Below, one piece after another: positions 23,779-36,400 of a stretch of DNA of 64,000 nucleotides. The notes beneath the pieces were generated by a model. It did not search any database, was not told the origin of the DNA, and saw only the letters and a list, made by a program, of their open reading frames with translations. Each line of letters begins with the position of its first letter. Positions within the stretch are counted from its first letter, which is position 1. The stretch is from Eucommia ulmoides (Eukaryota > Streptophyta > Magnoliopsida > Garryales > Eucommiaceae). The position numbers and the translations under genes are program-made. The stretch covers positions 46,432,647 through 46,496,646 of the forward strand of contig CM028328.1 in assembly GCA_016647705.1 (NCBI GenBank). Reading direction: 5' to 3'.

Positions 23779-25960
23779 GTTTAGGTTATGCATCCATTGG
23801 ATTAATCCATACTTTAACCTCTAGCGAGAAATTAGGCTCTGTCTCTATTGAGCATCTCGATTGTCTTCTATGTCAACAAGCTAAACAACACGCCTTACCT
23901 TTTTCTACTAGTGACTCAGAGTCTCATGCACCCTTTGACCTAGTCCACTATGATGTTTGAGGACCCTTACCTTCTATCACAATATGAGGATCCAAATGCT
24001 TCGTCATATTTGTCGATGACTACTCTCAATACACCTAATTGTATCTTATGTATAAGCATTTCGAGTTACTTCAAATCTATTTAGAATTTACTTCCATGAT
24101 TCAAACTCAATTTTCCTGTAATATCCAAATCATCATATATGACAATGCCATGAAATACAAGGACCAATCTTTCATTTGTCATCTTCTGAAAATATAGCAC
24201 ACTTTCCCATAGATGTTGTCCTAATACTTTTGCCCAAAATGTTCGAGCTAAACGTAAACATCGACATGTCTTAGATATTTATCCATGTACTACTCATTTC
24301 ATCCTCTTGTTCGGAGCGCTTCTGGGGAGAAGTTGCTCTAACCATCATCTATACTATCAATAGGATCCTTTCACCTACCATCGGTAATCTTTGTCCTTAT
24401 GAGAAATTGCATGAAATTGTTCCTGATTACAACCTCTAAAAAGTATTTGGGTATGCCTACTTTGGCCTCTTATAACCTTATGAACATACCAAACTTGAAC
24501 CTCGGGCTCAAGTATGTTATTTCCTTAGATATGGAATTGAACATAAATGATATAAAATTGAACCTTCTGGGAACGCAAGATATTTTCCTCCATATCCAAG
24601 ATTCATTCGACATCTACCACCAACGATCTATATTTCACCAATCCATCCATAGACTTCTTCCCTGATCATCCTAACATAAATATCACTGAGCCTCAAATAG
24701 ATTTTCCATCTACCCTACTGACGTTCCTTCTCCGTTTATATATCCTGAACACGGCTCCTTCAAGCCTATTCCAATGATTGTAGATATTGCACCAACTAAG
24801 CATGTCCTAGAGAATCTCCGTCATTCTAGCAGGGTAACACAATCTCTCCCAAATATTTGTGATTTTTACTATTTTTCTATCATACTTAATTTGTATAAAC
24901 CTTAATCCTATAAAGAGACCAATATTAACTCTCTTTGGTATAAAACAATGGATGAAGAACTTTATGCCCTCACCAAAACTCATACCTAGGACCTTTTTAA
25001 CCTCTCTCGTGGAAAAACTCTTATTGGATGTAAGTGGATTTTCAAAATCAAAACATTTTCTGATGGCTCCATTGAACACTACAAAGTTGGACATGTTGCA
25101 AAAGGATTTACTCAGGAATATGACATCAACTACGAAAAGACATTTTCTCTTGTAGCTAAACTCACATATGTCCACACCCTCATTGTCTTCGTTGTCATTC
25201 GCAAATGGCTCATCTTTCAGATGAATGTCAAGTATTCATTCCTCAACAACGGTCTCCTTCATGAGGTTTATATGCATACCCTTTCTAACCATGTTGCTCC
25301 TCTGCACAAAATTTATCATCTTAGTCATGCCCTATATAGTCTCAAACAAGCTCTGCGTGTTTGGTTTTCAAAATTTAGTACCACCATCCACCAGTTTGAG
25401 TTCACATCCAACACTTATAATTCTGCCTTTTTTATTCGTCGAACTAATAATGACATTATCCTCCTTCTACTATATATGGACAACATGATCATTACATGAG
25501 ATGATCTATATGGAATCTCCGAACTCAAAAAAAATTCTCAATGGTCAAATCGAGATGAAAGATCTTGATTTGCTCACTTATTTTCTTGGTCTCAAAGTTT
25601 CAACTGGTTTAGATGGATACTTTCTCTTTTAGGTCAACTCTGCCTTTGATCTTCTTTTCAAGACTAGCATCACTGATTCCACCACTGCCAACACTCCCCT
25701 AGAGTCGAATATCATATTTACTCCACTAGATGGCTCTCCCTCCTGAACGTCATTCTCTATCGCCAACTAGTTGGAAGTTATATATATCTCCACAATCACT
25801 CACCTAAACATCGCCTATATCGTCCGTCAAATTATCCAATTCTCGTCCGCTCCTCAGACCACTCATTGTTTGTTCTTTACATTCTTTGGTATGTTAAATG
25901 TACCTTATTTCACGGACTTCATTTTTCTACCCAGACTGCCCCACCTTACGGGTTGATTCT
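23779..25960 (+). pseudogene. Copia integrase to reverse transcriptase, decayed
   Basis: Plus-strand Copia pol of the host element. The integrase part ('FVDDYSQYT', 'SIRSSASGEKLL'-like text with shifts) occupies about 23830-24450. The RT part includes 'LHEVYMHTL' and 'LSHALYSLKQALRVWFSKF' (25255-25380), with a YMDN variant of the catalytic YVDD ('LLYMDNMIIT', 25470-25499). Stops and shifts interrupt it (25497, 25632 and others). It runs to the ATTCT duplication at 25956-25960, where a solo LTR splits it from the RNase H. Confidence 0.8.
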
Positions 25961-28064
25961 TGTTGGCCCAGTAGAATACCCAAGAGGAAGGTAAATTAGG
26001 TAATTAAAAAATTATCATAATAAAATTCAATAAATTAAATAATTAAATTTAATCCTAAATTAATTATTATCTTTATGTCACAGTGGAATAATATAATCAA
26101 CTAAGTGCACACTCAAACAGCAAAATTTAGCAAAGTAAATATAGCAGCACATAAAGGATTTATACTGGTTTACCAAGCTACTCTTGGCTAATCCAGTCCC
26201 TCGAGCTCCACAAAGGTCACACCCACTAAAACCAAAATCCCTTTAAAGGTAGGAACCAAACCCTCACATCGATTCTTTTACAGGCGCAGAATCAACCTTT
26301 TTAATATCATTTTCTTAGACTAAAGAAGAACATCTATTTTTTACAGGTTAAAGAATAACTTAATTCTTTTTAACATTAAAGCTCAAGAATCAAAAACTCA
26401 CAAAACACTCCAACTATCATTTTCCCAGGTAAGGATAGAACCTTTACAAATCACTCAAATCGCAATTCTATCTAGGAAAAAATTACTACCTCAATCTCTT
26501 TACAGAAAGAGACTGAAATCCAACTACCCTTGATTAAATACCCCCCAACAGTATTTAACTCGTTACACTACTCACCAAATATTATAAGCAAGAAATCTTA
26601 CTCGGAACTTCTACCACCCCAGATAAATAATAACTCAATTAATATCCCAATCTAGTGATAGAAAAACGTAAGATAGAAAAATCTGATTTTGACTAAGATA
26701 TGGGTAGCAAATTGAAGCACATAATCAGATTAAAGAAATTGTTTGTAAAAATATTTTTTTTAAAAATCAGAAGCAATTTCTAAGATCAATTTCCAAACAA
26801 TAATCAGATAATGCAATGAAAGAATATAATTGGAAAGATCTCACCCGAAATCCACAGAAAAAATGATTAGAACGATATAACTTCAAATCCGGTAACAGCA
26901 AAGAATAATAGTAATTGATCTTCAAAATCATCTCTTAGAAAAGCTCACAATATCTTAATAACTCTTAAGCTCTCTTGATATTGATTAATTCTCTATCGTT
27001 AATGATATAAGAAATTCGTAGGTCAATATATAAGAGTATGAAATCAGCCTTCTAACGGTTAGTTTACATGTGTCATGACAATTAATAGCACTTATAGACC
27101 CCTTATATCAGAATGACTTCATTTAGGTTCAATTCACTTAAAAATAGCTTTCAAATCTTTCAATTAAACCCTCTAAATATTTCTCAATCTCAATTAATAA
27201 GAATAGAATCAATTTTAAGTACCAAATTGAGAAACATTAATATTCAATGAACCATATTAATAGGATTTAATTAATATATGAACCATATCTTAAATATAGA
27301 AAATATCCCTGAAATCTCTCTCAAATCCCAACCAAAAATGGCTACTTTTGGATATAATCTTGGATAAAATAATATCCTGAAACAGCGCATCCGATCGACC
27401 GGTCAGTTGAATGCCCAATTCAGGTTGTAGCCAAGCCATCGTTGCTACGTTCATCGGTCGACCTGTCTGTCAACTTGTAGATTTAGAGAGTTCATTTTGC
27501 CTTCATCGGTCGACCTATCGGTCGACTTGTAGATTTAGAGAGTTCAGCCCTCTTAGCCGGTCGACCTATCAATCGACTTAGAGATACAGGATCTTTCAGC
27601 TGCTTGGTCCGGTCGACCTATCAATCGACTGATATCTTCTGGATCTCTTCTCTGAACACGTTTTTAACTTATTTTCTTTTACGTTTTCGCCTCTTTAACC
27701 ATTTTCTCATCTAAATTAACTCCACTAATATTCTTATATTCCATTTTAGTCATTTAAAATTATTTCTTTTCAAATCACTTAAGAGCAAATAATTTCACTT
27801 AATCAAAACTCACATAAATAATAAAATACATTTTGTGTCATGTATGTGTTCCTAATTGGGATATTAAGAGTTAAGATTCACCTGGGTTGTTTTCCCTAAT
27901 TTCTTCAAACTCTTAATTCTTCAATATCTTCAACATCATCATTTAGCATCCATTTAATTTCCATCTTCATTACTGGAACTATAAATCACTGAAACACTCA
28001 ACTAAAACGTTAATTCCACCAAACCATCAACGCTTAATTGTACATCAAAATCTTATAATCAACA
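25961..28064 (-). mobile_element. Solo Sirevirus-type Copia LTR
   Basis: 2,104 bp, plus-strand termini TGTTGGCCCAG and AATCAACA, flanked by a perfect 5-bp duplication ATTCT (25956-25960, 28065-28069). Orientation is set by the family copies with PBS and PPT at 56196-58526: the 5' end of the LTR is at the high coordinate. It contains a cluster of GGTCGACC palindromes (27395-27640) set in spacers resembling 'GTAGATTTAGAGAGTTCA'. Confidence 0.9.
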
Positions 28065-28540
28065 ATTCTGATATGACTGGGTCAGAGATCCCTTCAACAA
28101 ACATTCAACCACTTGTTGTTTCTTTTTAGGCGACTCTCTCATTTCCTAGCGTAGTACGAAACAAACCACGATTGCCCACTCCAGTACTGAAACTGAATAC
28201 CATATCATTGCCAATGCAACACGAAAACTACTTTGGTTTCACTGGCTCCTCGTTGACATAAGACTCTCCTCCTTTATTGCCACTATTCTAAATTGTGACA
28301 ATAGGAGTTCTATTCTGATCGCTCATAATGACGTTTTCCACGGGCGTACAGAACACATTGAGAGTGATTGAAATTTCATTTGTCACTACATTCTCTAGAA
28401 TATGGTTTGTCTTCACTCCGTCCGTTCAGCCGATCAGACAACATATATTTTCACTAAGAACCATCCACCCAAACGATTTCACACTCTAGTTTACAAACTT
28501 AAATTCATGTCTAATTTACCGCCTTGAGTTCAAGGATAGA
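28065..28540 (+). pseudogene. Copia RNase H and polypurine tract
   Basis: It translates in one main frame to Copia RNase H: 'GDSLIS', 'STETEYHIIANATRKLLWF', then 'LNCDNRSSILIAHNDVFHGR' and 'TEHIES', with stops at 28147 and 28368. The polypurine-type text 'CAAGGATAGA' (28531-28540) precedes the 3' LTR. Confidence 0.8.
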
Positions 28541-28720
28541 TATAAATATATGTGAATTGGTCTTGGCCCGCTAGATTAAACGCTAATACCAGTAGAAAAA
28601 TTCTAGTCACTATCTATACGTAGTCTCTCTATATATTCTTGTAATATTATTTCTTTTACATATATCAATACATTCGTCTCATATTCTCTCTCAATATTCC
28701 ACCTCTCAATTATTCTAATA
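28541..28720 (+). repeat. 3' LTR of the short-LTR Copia element
   Basis: 180 bp, the same length as 4198-4377 and aligned with it. The terminal TG is changed to TA (TATAAATATATG) and the end reads TTCTAATA. Confidence 0.7.
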
Positions 28721-29057
28721 TTTATTACTAATTTCAGGTAATTCCATTGATTTCAACATCTCAAGGCAGGAGAAGGGTGGTCGGATAAGTTTTTTCTAGC
28801 CTTAGAATACTTGAAAACCATTTTTTTATTTATTTATTTATGGATCTCTAAAAACTTATTTTTTTCAACTATCGGACTTTAAAAGTTGCTATATTTAATT
28901 TTAACTTCAATTTTATATAAATTAAGAAGCAACATTTATGTTCAAAAAGTTAGAACAATTTGAACTGTGAAATCGCTATTTGTAGTGACTTTACAATTTA
29001 AATTATTTAATTTTTTGAAGCCATAGAAGTAGCGATTTTTATAAGTTAAGTTGTTAA
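28721..29057. other. AT-rich spacer, nothing recognised
   Basis: No gene seen. A ~40-bp block around 28993-29033 ('TAGTGACTTTACAATTTAAA') recurs at 31137-31175 in intron 8 of the gene. Confidence 0.5.
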
Positions 29058-29491
29058 GGCCCCCTTTGGTTATTGTTTGTGTTCCCTGATTTTTGTTCCA
29101 ACTCCTAAAATTTGATTTTTTGTTCCAACTCCTAAAATTTGAAATTGATGTACATTGATGTACAGAAACGTATTTGATAAACATATTTCTATTTCCAAAA
29201 TTTTAAAAATAATTTAGAAGTATTTTTTGAATTCCTTCAAAATTTGAGAATCACGAAAATATTGATTCTCATTCACTCTCAAAATACTATTCTCACTACC
29301 ACCCAACCGGCCACCACCATTGCTCTGGCCACCATCACCACGCCGGCCAACATACATTTAAAAGAAAGAAAAGATAAATTTTGCAACCAAACATTTTTTT
29401 TTTTTCTATTCTCATAAATTAAAAAATAAAAATAAATGTCATTACAAAACATGTCATTACAGAAAAACTGAAACACTAATCAAACGCCATC
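29058..29491. mobile_element. Tourist/Harbinger-like MITE
   Basis: The imperfect terminal inverted repeats start GGCCCCCTTTGGTTATTG on the left and end CACTAATCAAACGCCATC on the right, and TAA flanks both sides (29055-29057, 29492-29494). A 25-bp direct duplication built on 'TTCCAACTCCTAAAATTTGA' lies near 29095-29143. It sits about 350 bp beyond the SLK stop codon, in or just past the 3' UTR. Confidence 0.55.
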
Positions 29492-29844
29492 TAAAAGAAC
29501 AATTTCATGACAGTAACTAGGGGAAAAAATTACCACTATTAAACCGGGAAAATCCGTGGTCCAAGGCATCAGGAAAGTAAACTTTTTTATGACAACAAAA
29601 CATAGATTATGAAATACGTATACGTTATTTTTAAGTTTATAATCGTGTTTTTACACTTCACAGTACGGGCAGGCAGAAAAACCCACAATAAAAGGTACAG
29701 AGATCAAAAAACCACAATTCGTTAACAGACAAACTCCCACCACTGAAAACAACAGAAGTTCCCAAAGAAGAAAAAAAGGAAAAAATAAAAAACTAAACTC
29801 AAATAGCCTGTACAGAACTTAAAAAAGAAAGAAAACCCGAATTT

Positions 29845-30479
29845 TCAATCCTTCCAACCATAGCTCAAAGTATCATCAAGATCGCCGTCGAAAAACCCAT
29901 TATCCGTGAACTCCTTAGTGATATCCTCAACCATTTCCTCAGACAATTGAAGATCATGAGTCATGTCATCACAAGCTTTCTTGCTGAATCCAGTATTACC
30001 TCCAGCTGCAGACGATTCACTATTAGCAGTAGCTTTGAAACTGTTGCTTCTGGTTGTCTCAGCACCAACACTAACACCAGAACCATTAAAAGAGCCAAGG
30101 CATTGCTGAGACATCATTTGCTGTTGTTGTAAGACCGGATTACCCTTTGGATCGATCCTTTGAGCTAATAAACCATTACCCTGTTGTTGTAAAAGATTGG
30201 CATTTGGATTCTGCAAAGCTTCAGCTAATTTTGCAGCCTGCCCTTGAAATGAAGATGAAGATGGTGATGGATTTTGATTAGGATTCATAAAGTTCTGCCT
30301 CGTCAGTAGATGATGATTTTGTGGAGATCCAACAAACGGTACTTGGCCAATCGTGTTAGTGTTGTTGTTGTTAGAATTGAGCTGACCGTGAATACCGGTT
30401 AGTTGCTCCATTTCCTGCATCTTTTGTAGCTGAATCTTGGCCGTGGTGATGTCATGTCGAGGAAATTTTTTCAAACCCT
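29845..30479 (-). CDS. SLK2: SLK2 coding exon 9 (last)
   Basis: 635 nt including the stop at 29847-29845. It starts 'GLKKFPRH', continues into the helical 'IQLQKMQEMEQL', an Asn/Gln/Pro-rich low-complexity part, 'RSNSFKATANSESSAAGG' and the conserved acidic end 'FTDNGFFDGDLDDTLSYGWKD'. The low-complexity middle is shorter than I remember for relatives. Confidence 0.9.
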
Positions 30480-33400
30480 CTGCAAATGGAGTTTAACAGT
30501 CGTTAGATCAAAGCTAATGAAGAGACTAAGGGCCCATTTGGTTGTCCTTCAATTTGCAAATTGAATTGTTTTTTAATTAGTCAAATTTGTGAATTGTTAT
30601 AGTTCAGTATTTAGTTGTAAGAATTAAACACACTTAAATTAGCTAGTTGAGAAATATAAAAATCAATTCATTAAAAATAAAATAATTGAAAAAAAAAAAA
30701 AGGATTATTTAGACAGCCAAACAGATCCTAATTTCACTTCTTTTTTTTCTTTTTGACATTGACAGGGATTTGGGTAGGTTTCAGCGCAGGCAAAAGATAA
30801 ATGAAATGTCAGGTATACTAACAAGAAATAACAGTGCTTGAAGTTAACACAAAATCATGTTCAAATAACAATAGTGGAACAGATTGAATTAACAAGAATG
30901 TTTAAACTTCGGACTGATGAAGTTGCATCAATATCTGGGAATGATTGTGACCTAATTCATACTTCCTGTTGAATCCCACATCGCTTGGGTTACATGATCC
31001 TAAGCTATATATGAATCTAGAGGCAATCTGCAACTTACAAGGCGGCTTTTGAGAAGAGTGAGTGAGATCCATTGTGTTTCTACATGGTATCAGAGTCAAG
31101 ACTTTTGTTTGGTGTAAGATATATTGAATTCCACATTAGTGACTTTACAATTTAAATTAATTTAATTCTTTGAACATTATTTAATTTAACTAATTATTTT
31201 GGGTTCCGAACATCAAGTTTTACTGAAAACATATACTACCATAAATGTTGCAAATTCCACGAAAAAACAGAAGGGGTATAACTTCGGGACTAGGACTTCG
31301 TCATTATCATTATTATTACACTCCAAACTTCCTAAAATAATTTTCCAACTTTCCTTTTTAAGATGTTCCAAAATAATTGTGCACTTTCATTTTTATAAAC
31401 ATTATCAATTTTTTAAAACTGACCCTCTTCTCAACCTGACATTCAAAAGTAAAAAAATTGCAAACAGTTTCACACCTTTCGCCGGGTGTAGTAAAATAAA
31501 ACATACTGAAAAATATGTTGGGATGGAGCGAGTACATGTCGTCGAAATAAAAATAGGGTTTAATACTATAAATCCCAAAACCTAGCATACTCTAGATGTG
31601 TTCGAGACGGATTAAAAAAAAATAGCTGCCCCTGCTTCATGCATTAAATAGGCAAGAATGATCATAAAAGTATGCAGTAAAAATAAAAAATAAAAAGCTG
31701 CAGATGCATTACCAATTGGCCCAACTTTTTGTTGTTTGCAAAAATCCATCAAGTCTTTCATACTACCTACAACCTCAGATATCTGTACAAATTCAAAGAA
31801 GACACTTTATATAAGCAAACTACAATATCTGCATACATGTAAAAACTAAAAATTTAAAAACTTTTGCAAATAATGCGAAGATGAACTGGAAGAGAATATA
31901 CCTGTAAAGACCTCACATATCTTTTGGAAAAACCAAGATCATTCAGTGAATGTAGCTCTAAACTCTTCATGAGTTGTCGCCCAGCTGTCACAACCCTGAG
32001 GTGAAAAAGTAACCGAATCAATGAAGTAGACATAATAACGAGTTACAATCACAAGCAAGAGCAATTATCTAGCATATTGTTATTTCATCATGCAAGACCA
32101 GTTCTCTAGCAATTTTTTTCACATGCAATAGCAATTATCACCTTTGCTCATTTTTCTTTCTTTGTTCATTTTTCTCTCTCTATTTTTTTTTTTTTTCCTG
32201 TGAGAGGGGGGTGTTGAAATCAACTAAAAGGAGTTCTTCATCGACTCACATATTGCTGTTTGTCTGTAAATCTTGTTGAGAAATACCATCAGAACCACTT
32301 TCAATTGTGCTGACACATTTCTGTGCAATCTGTAGTAGCTGATTCACCTGCGAAAGAAAAACTTTAATTCACACCAAATCCCAATTTTATTTTTTTTACG
32401 ATCGCCCCTTCTGAGAGGCTTAAATATAGTTAAAACTTATAAAACCAAATTCCCAAGCATTGCTTTATGGCTGGTTAATTTTGCATCCCATTTTATACTA
32501 GCCTTAAATAGTATCCTATTGGCTTTAACTATTAATTTTAAGTCCTATTTTAGCTGTTAAGTTTAGTTATGATTAAATATTATATTTTGATAATACAATT
32601 TTTGTATTATAAATTTATGACTAAAAATTAAATTTTAAAACAGACCGAGTAAAACAAATAGGATGGCTCTACAAACTTCCCTTTATCATTATTAACGTTA
32701 ACATAATATTCCATGTACAAGATACAATTTTTTTTTCAGTGTGCGTTTGGGTTAGATATCATTAAGAAAAGGAATTTATCAAATTCTAAATTCAAAATTC
32801 CTCGTTAGGCAAATATAAAAATGGAATTTCTAAAATTTCAGTAGAGTTTAAAGACAGAATTTGGATTAAATGACTAAATTCCTCTCTCCACCCCTTACTC
32901 TCTCTCCCCTGCCTCTGTCTCCCTCTTTCCCCCTCCCCTTCCCCCCTCCCCTCTTTTTGTTTATCACCCAGCCTCTTAATTCAATTCATTGGTTTCTTTT
33001 TCCTTCTCTTATAATCATTCATACGCAAGACAGGAGTGTTTGTATAAAATATCAAGAGACTTAAAAATGTACCCAAACAAACAATTTGCAAAATGATGGG
33101 ACTTTGAAATTCAGAATTTCAAAATCCCACAATTTTGCCAATTCCTATCAAAAACCCCATCCAAATGCACGCTAATTAATTTGTTTGACAGGATTCATGA
33201 ATAAAATTTCATTCATCTGTTGATCTTTTTAGGCCACCCAGTTGGCTCATAAATTCCAGACAGACTGCCAGACATTACAAAGGTAAATTTTGCATCCAAA
33301 CGTGGATCTAAATATGCTCCTTCCCAAGATATATCCAGAACACTTTTGCTGAATCCTAGACCATTAAAGTATCTCCGTGTGTGCGTGTGTGTATGTGTCC

Positions 33401-36400
33401 ATTCTAGCGCTGTGTCTTTTTAGATTAAATGAATAAATGGGAAATAAGGACCACTGATTCACCATCTATTAATAGTCTAAACAAGAAAACATACCTGTGG
33501 TGCCACTAACCTACGAGGAAGAAGTTCTTCATGACGCCGTGCACAAAACTCCCATGATAATATCTGCAAAAGATATTACACATAAGTTCAAAAGGTCATT
33601 GAAGTTTAAACAAGCAAATCTATGATGCTTCCTTTAACGACTAGCGACCTACTGACCTTCAAATCAGGGGTGAATATGATACGAAGCTGACCCTCACGAA
33701 CCACACGAATCTGCTCGTATACACTCTCCTGGACAGCTTTTCCATACTCCAACATCATTATTCCAGAAGGAAATCTACATTCACGTGGCAAGTCTAGAAA
33801 CAAAAGCTCATCAATGACACCGCTGCTGAAGTTGATCTCATTAAGCCTAGGGAGAACCTCAAAAGTTGCCTCTGTAGGAAACCACAGAATAGGGGAAGAA
33901 AAGAAAGAAAAGACTAGTTAGAGAACATCATTCAGAGCCAACCTTGCATGATAACCATGTGACAATGAATAAATTAAGCGATCAGATTCCTGAGCACCCC
34001 CAATAATTATTAAAAAAATTGTTTCTGCTTTGAAACCAGATAAATATTCCGCTGTAAAAGGAGAGTACAAAAAGAATAACACGAATTAAACAAGTGGTCA
34101 GCTTCTCTCTCTATTTATACTAAGAGAAATAGTTCAACAAACCCCAAGTACTAGAGGATGTCTAAACCCTTCAAGGCTCCCTCTCAAGCAGGAGCACATA
34201 TATATCTTGTGCTCCTAGCTTGATACAATGTATTTGATCCTTGAACCCCCTAACACTTTGGTGAACAAATCGGCATCAACTAATTGCATATGCAATGCAT
34301 CAATTAAATTTTGTAACAACTTCACTAGGAAAACGTCAATCGACTTCAATATGTTTTGTCCTCTCGCAAAATACTGGATAGCAAGACATGGGAAGAGCTG
34401 CGTAATTATCACACACAGTTCATAGGACGAGAATGCTCCAATACAAGTTCCTCTAGCAGATGCTTCAACCAAATCAACTCACATGTAATATGACGCATAT
34501 CTCTATACTCATATTCTGCAATTGACCAAGCCACTACTGTTTTTTGTGGGTGCGCGCTTTTCCAAGACACCTAATTGCCTTCAACAAATACACAGTAAGC
34601 AATGGTAAATTTTCTAGCTGATGGAGAGTGGAGACCCAACCCACAGCAAGCACAGGTCAAAGGTGGTATGTAAATCAATAGGCAGTTCTATAGTTCCAAA
34701 GAAAAGAAAACAGGGAAGATAAGAGACGGTCTATCTGTACCAGCCAGTCATTGAAGCAACCCTGACCTAATCAAGGCAAAGTCTTGGTTATCAGGTCAGA
34801 GGCTAAGCAAAGTTAGCCCGCAAGCCAGCATGGAAAGGGAAAAAAGGATCTAGGCTCTCAAGTCATCAAGTAAGCACAGTCTGCATCAGCATATCTGTGA
34901 GGGTATGACCTCAACTTTGATACAAAAGACCACAGTTGGTTCACCTTTCAAGTACTTGAGAATGCGAACAACAACTTCCCAGTGAATTGTTCAGGTCAAG
35001 TAACTGCTAAGTAATTCAGCTTTACGACTAAACATATGTACCCTGAATCTATAAGAAATCTGCATGATCTGCCTGTAATTTTATGTTAGGATCTATATGT
35101 GAATCATCTAGTTTGGATCCAAGCATCCCGCTCAACAAATTAAGAACATATTTCCTCTAAGAGAAGTAAATACTTTGAATAGATTGAACGCCTTCAATAT
35201 CCAAAAAATACTTTAATTGGCCTAAATATTTGGTCTGAAACTGGCTACGCAAAATAGCTTGAGTGCTTATATACCGTTGTGATCATCTCCCATGATAAAA
35301 ATATCGTCTGAATACACATTTGATAATATTCTCCCATGTCGTAGTACATCCGTAAAACACAAAATGATGGACCTTGCGTCATTCAAGACCACACTTGATG
35401 ATCACGATTCACAACACTAAATCTCCCAAACCATACTCAATAAGATTGCTTGAGGCTATAAATAGTTTTTTTCAAACAACATACCAGACCATTCTTGCTC
35501 TTAGCAACAAACACTGGAAATTGCTCCATGTACAGCTCCTCAAGTCAATCGCCATTCAAGAAAGCATTCTTCTTGTCGAGCCGATGTAAAGGTCAATGGA
35601 AGGTAACTACAAGGGGTATGAACAGGCAAACCAATGCAAGCTTCGCAACAAGCAAAAACGTCTTAGAAAAGTCAAGTCGTATACATGAGTGTATCCTTTG
35701 GCAACCAAACGAGCGTTGAGTTTATTAATAGTTCCATCGAAATGAACTTTGACTGTGTACCCATTTGCAACCAACAATTGTCTCGCCATGGAGAATAGAT
35801 ACAAGGTCCAAAGTTTCATTTTGGTAGAAGGCACACATTTCCTCTTCCGTTGTAGTCTTCCATCCAGAGTAAGAAATGGCTTCCAAAACAGACTTAGGGT
35901 GAGAAACATAATGGCAAAAAACCAACGAAAGAATAATGGGAAAGTGATACATGCACAGAGGATACAAAATTAGAGATGGAATGTGAAGTGCAAGGGCATT
36001 TACCCTTTTGAACAACAATCGGGATGTCTAAATCAAACAGACAAGGAACAGCAAGATCAGAGGACAACGGAGGAATTAATAAAGCAACAAAGATTTTCGA
36101 AATATAAACAAATTGGGGGGGAAAATGGGTAATAGGAAAGTGATAAATGCACATAGGATACAAAATTAAAGATAGGATATGAGTGCGAGAGAGTTTACCC
36201 TTTGGAACAGTAATACCATAATAGGGATGTCTAAATCAGACAAACGAGGAATGGGTAGAGCAAGATCAGAGGATAATGAGGAATTAATGTAGCAGCCAAG
36301 ACTGTTGGGACAACCTCCACATTTCCACAACGAGTATAAACCTCCATAAGTAGGACGAGACAAACGACTGGGGGGGGGGGGGGGGGCAAGGGTAGTGGAA

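Larger units (their letters stand above)
4198..28720 (+). mobile_element. Ty1/Copia element with short LTRs, host of the nested stack
   Basis: Two 180-bp LTRs in the same orientation bound this interval (4198-4377 and 28541-28720). Plus-strand Copia domains lie inside in canonical order: a gag-region segment (4378-5611, 7380-7600), integrase to reverse transcriptase (23779-25955) and RNase H (28065-28500). Roughly 20 kb of other retrotransposons separate these pieces. Flanking 5-mers are ATTAT on the left and TTTAT on the right, compatible with a target-site duplication carrying one change. All coding pieces contain stops or frameshifts, so the element is dead. LTR similarity by eye is about 75-80 percent, which makes it the oldest member of the stack. 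Confidence 0.75.

Noticed and set aside
31085..31100. Primer-site-like sequence as start of a full retrotransposon
   Set aside because: No second LTR, gag or pol follows; kept only as a truncated TRIM.
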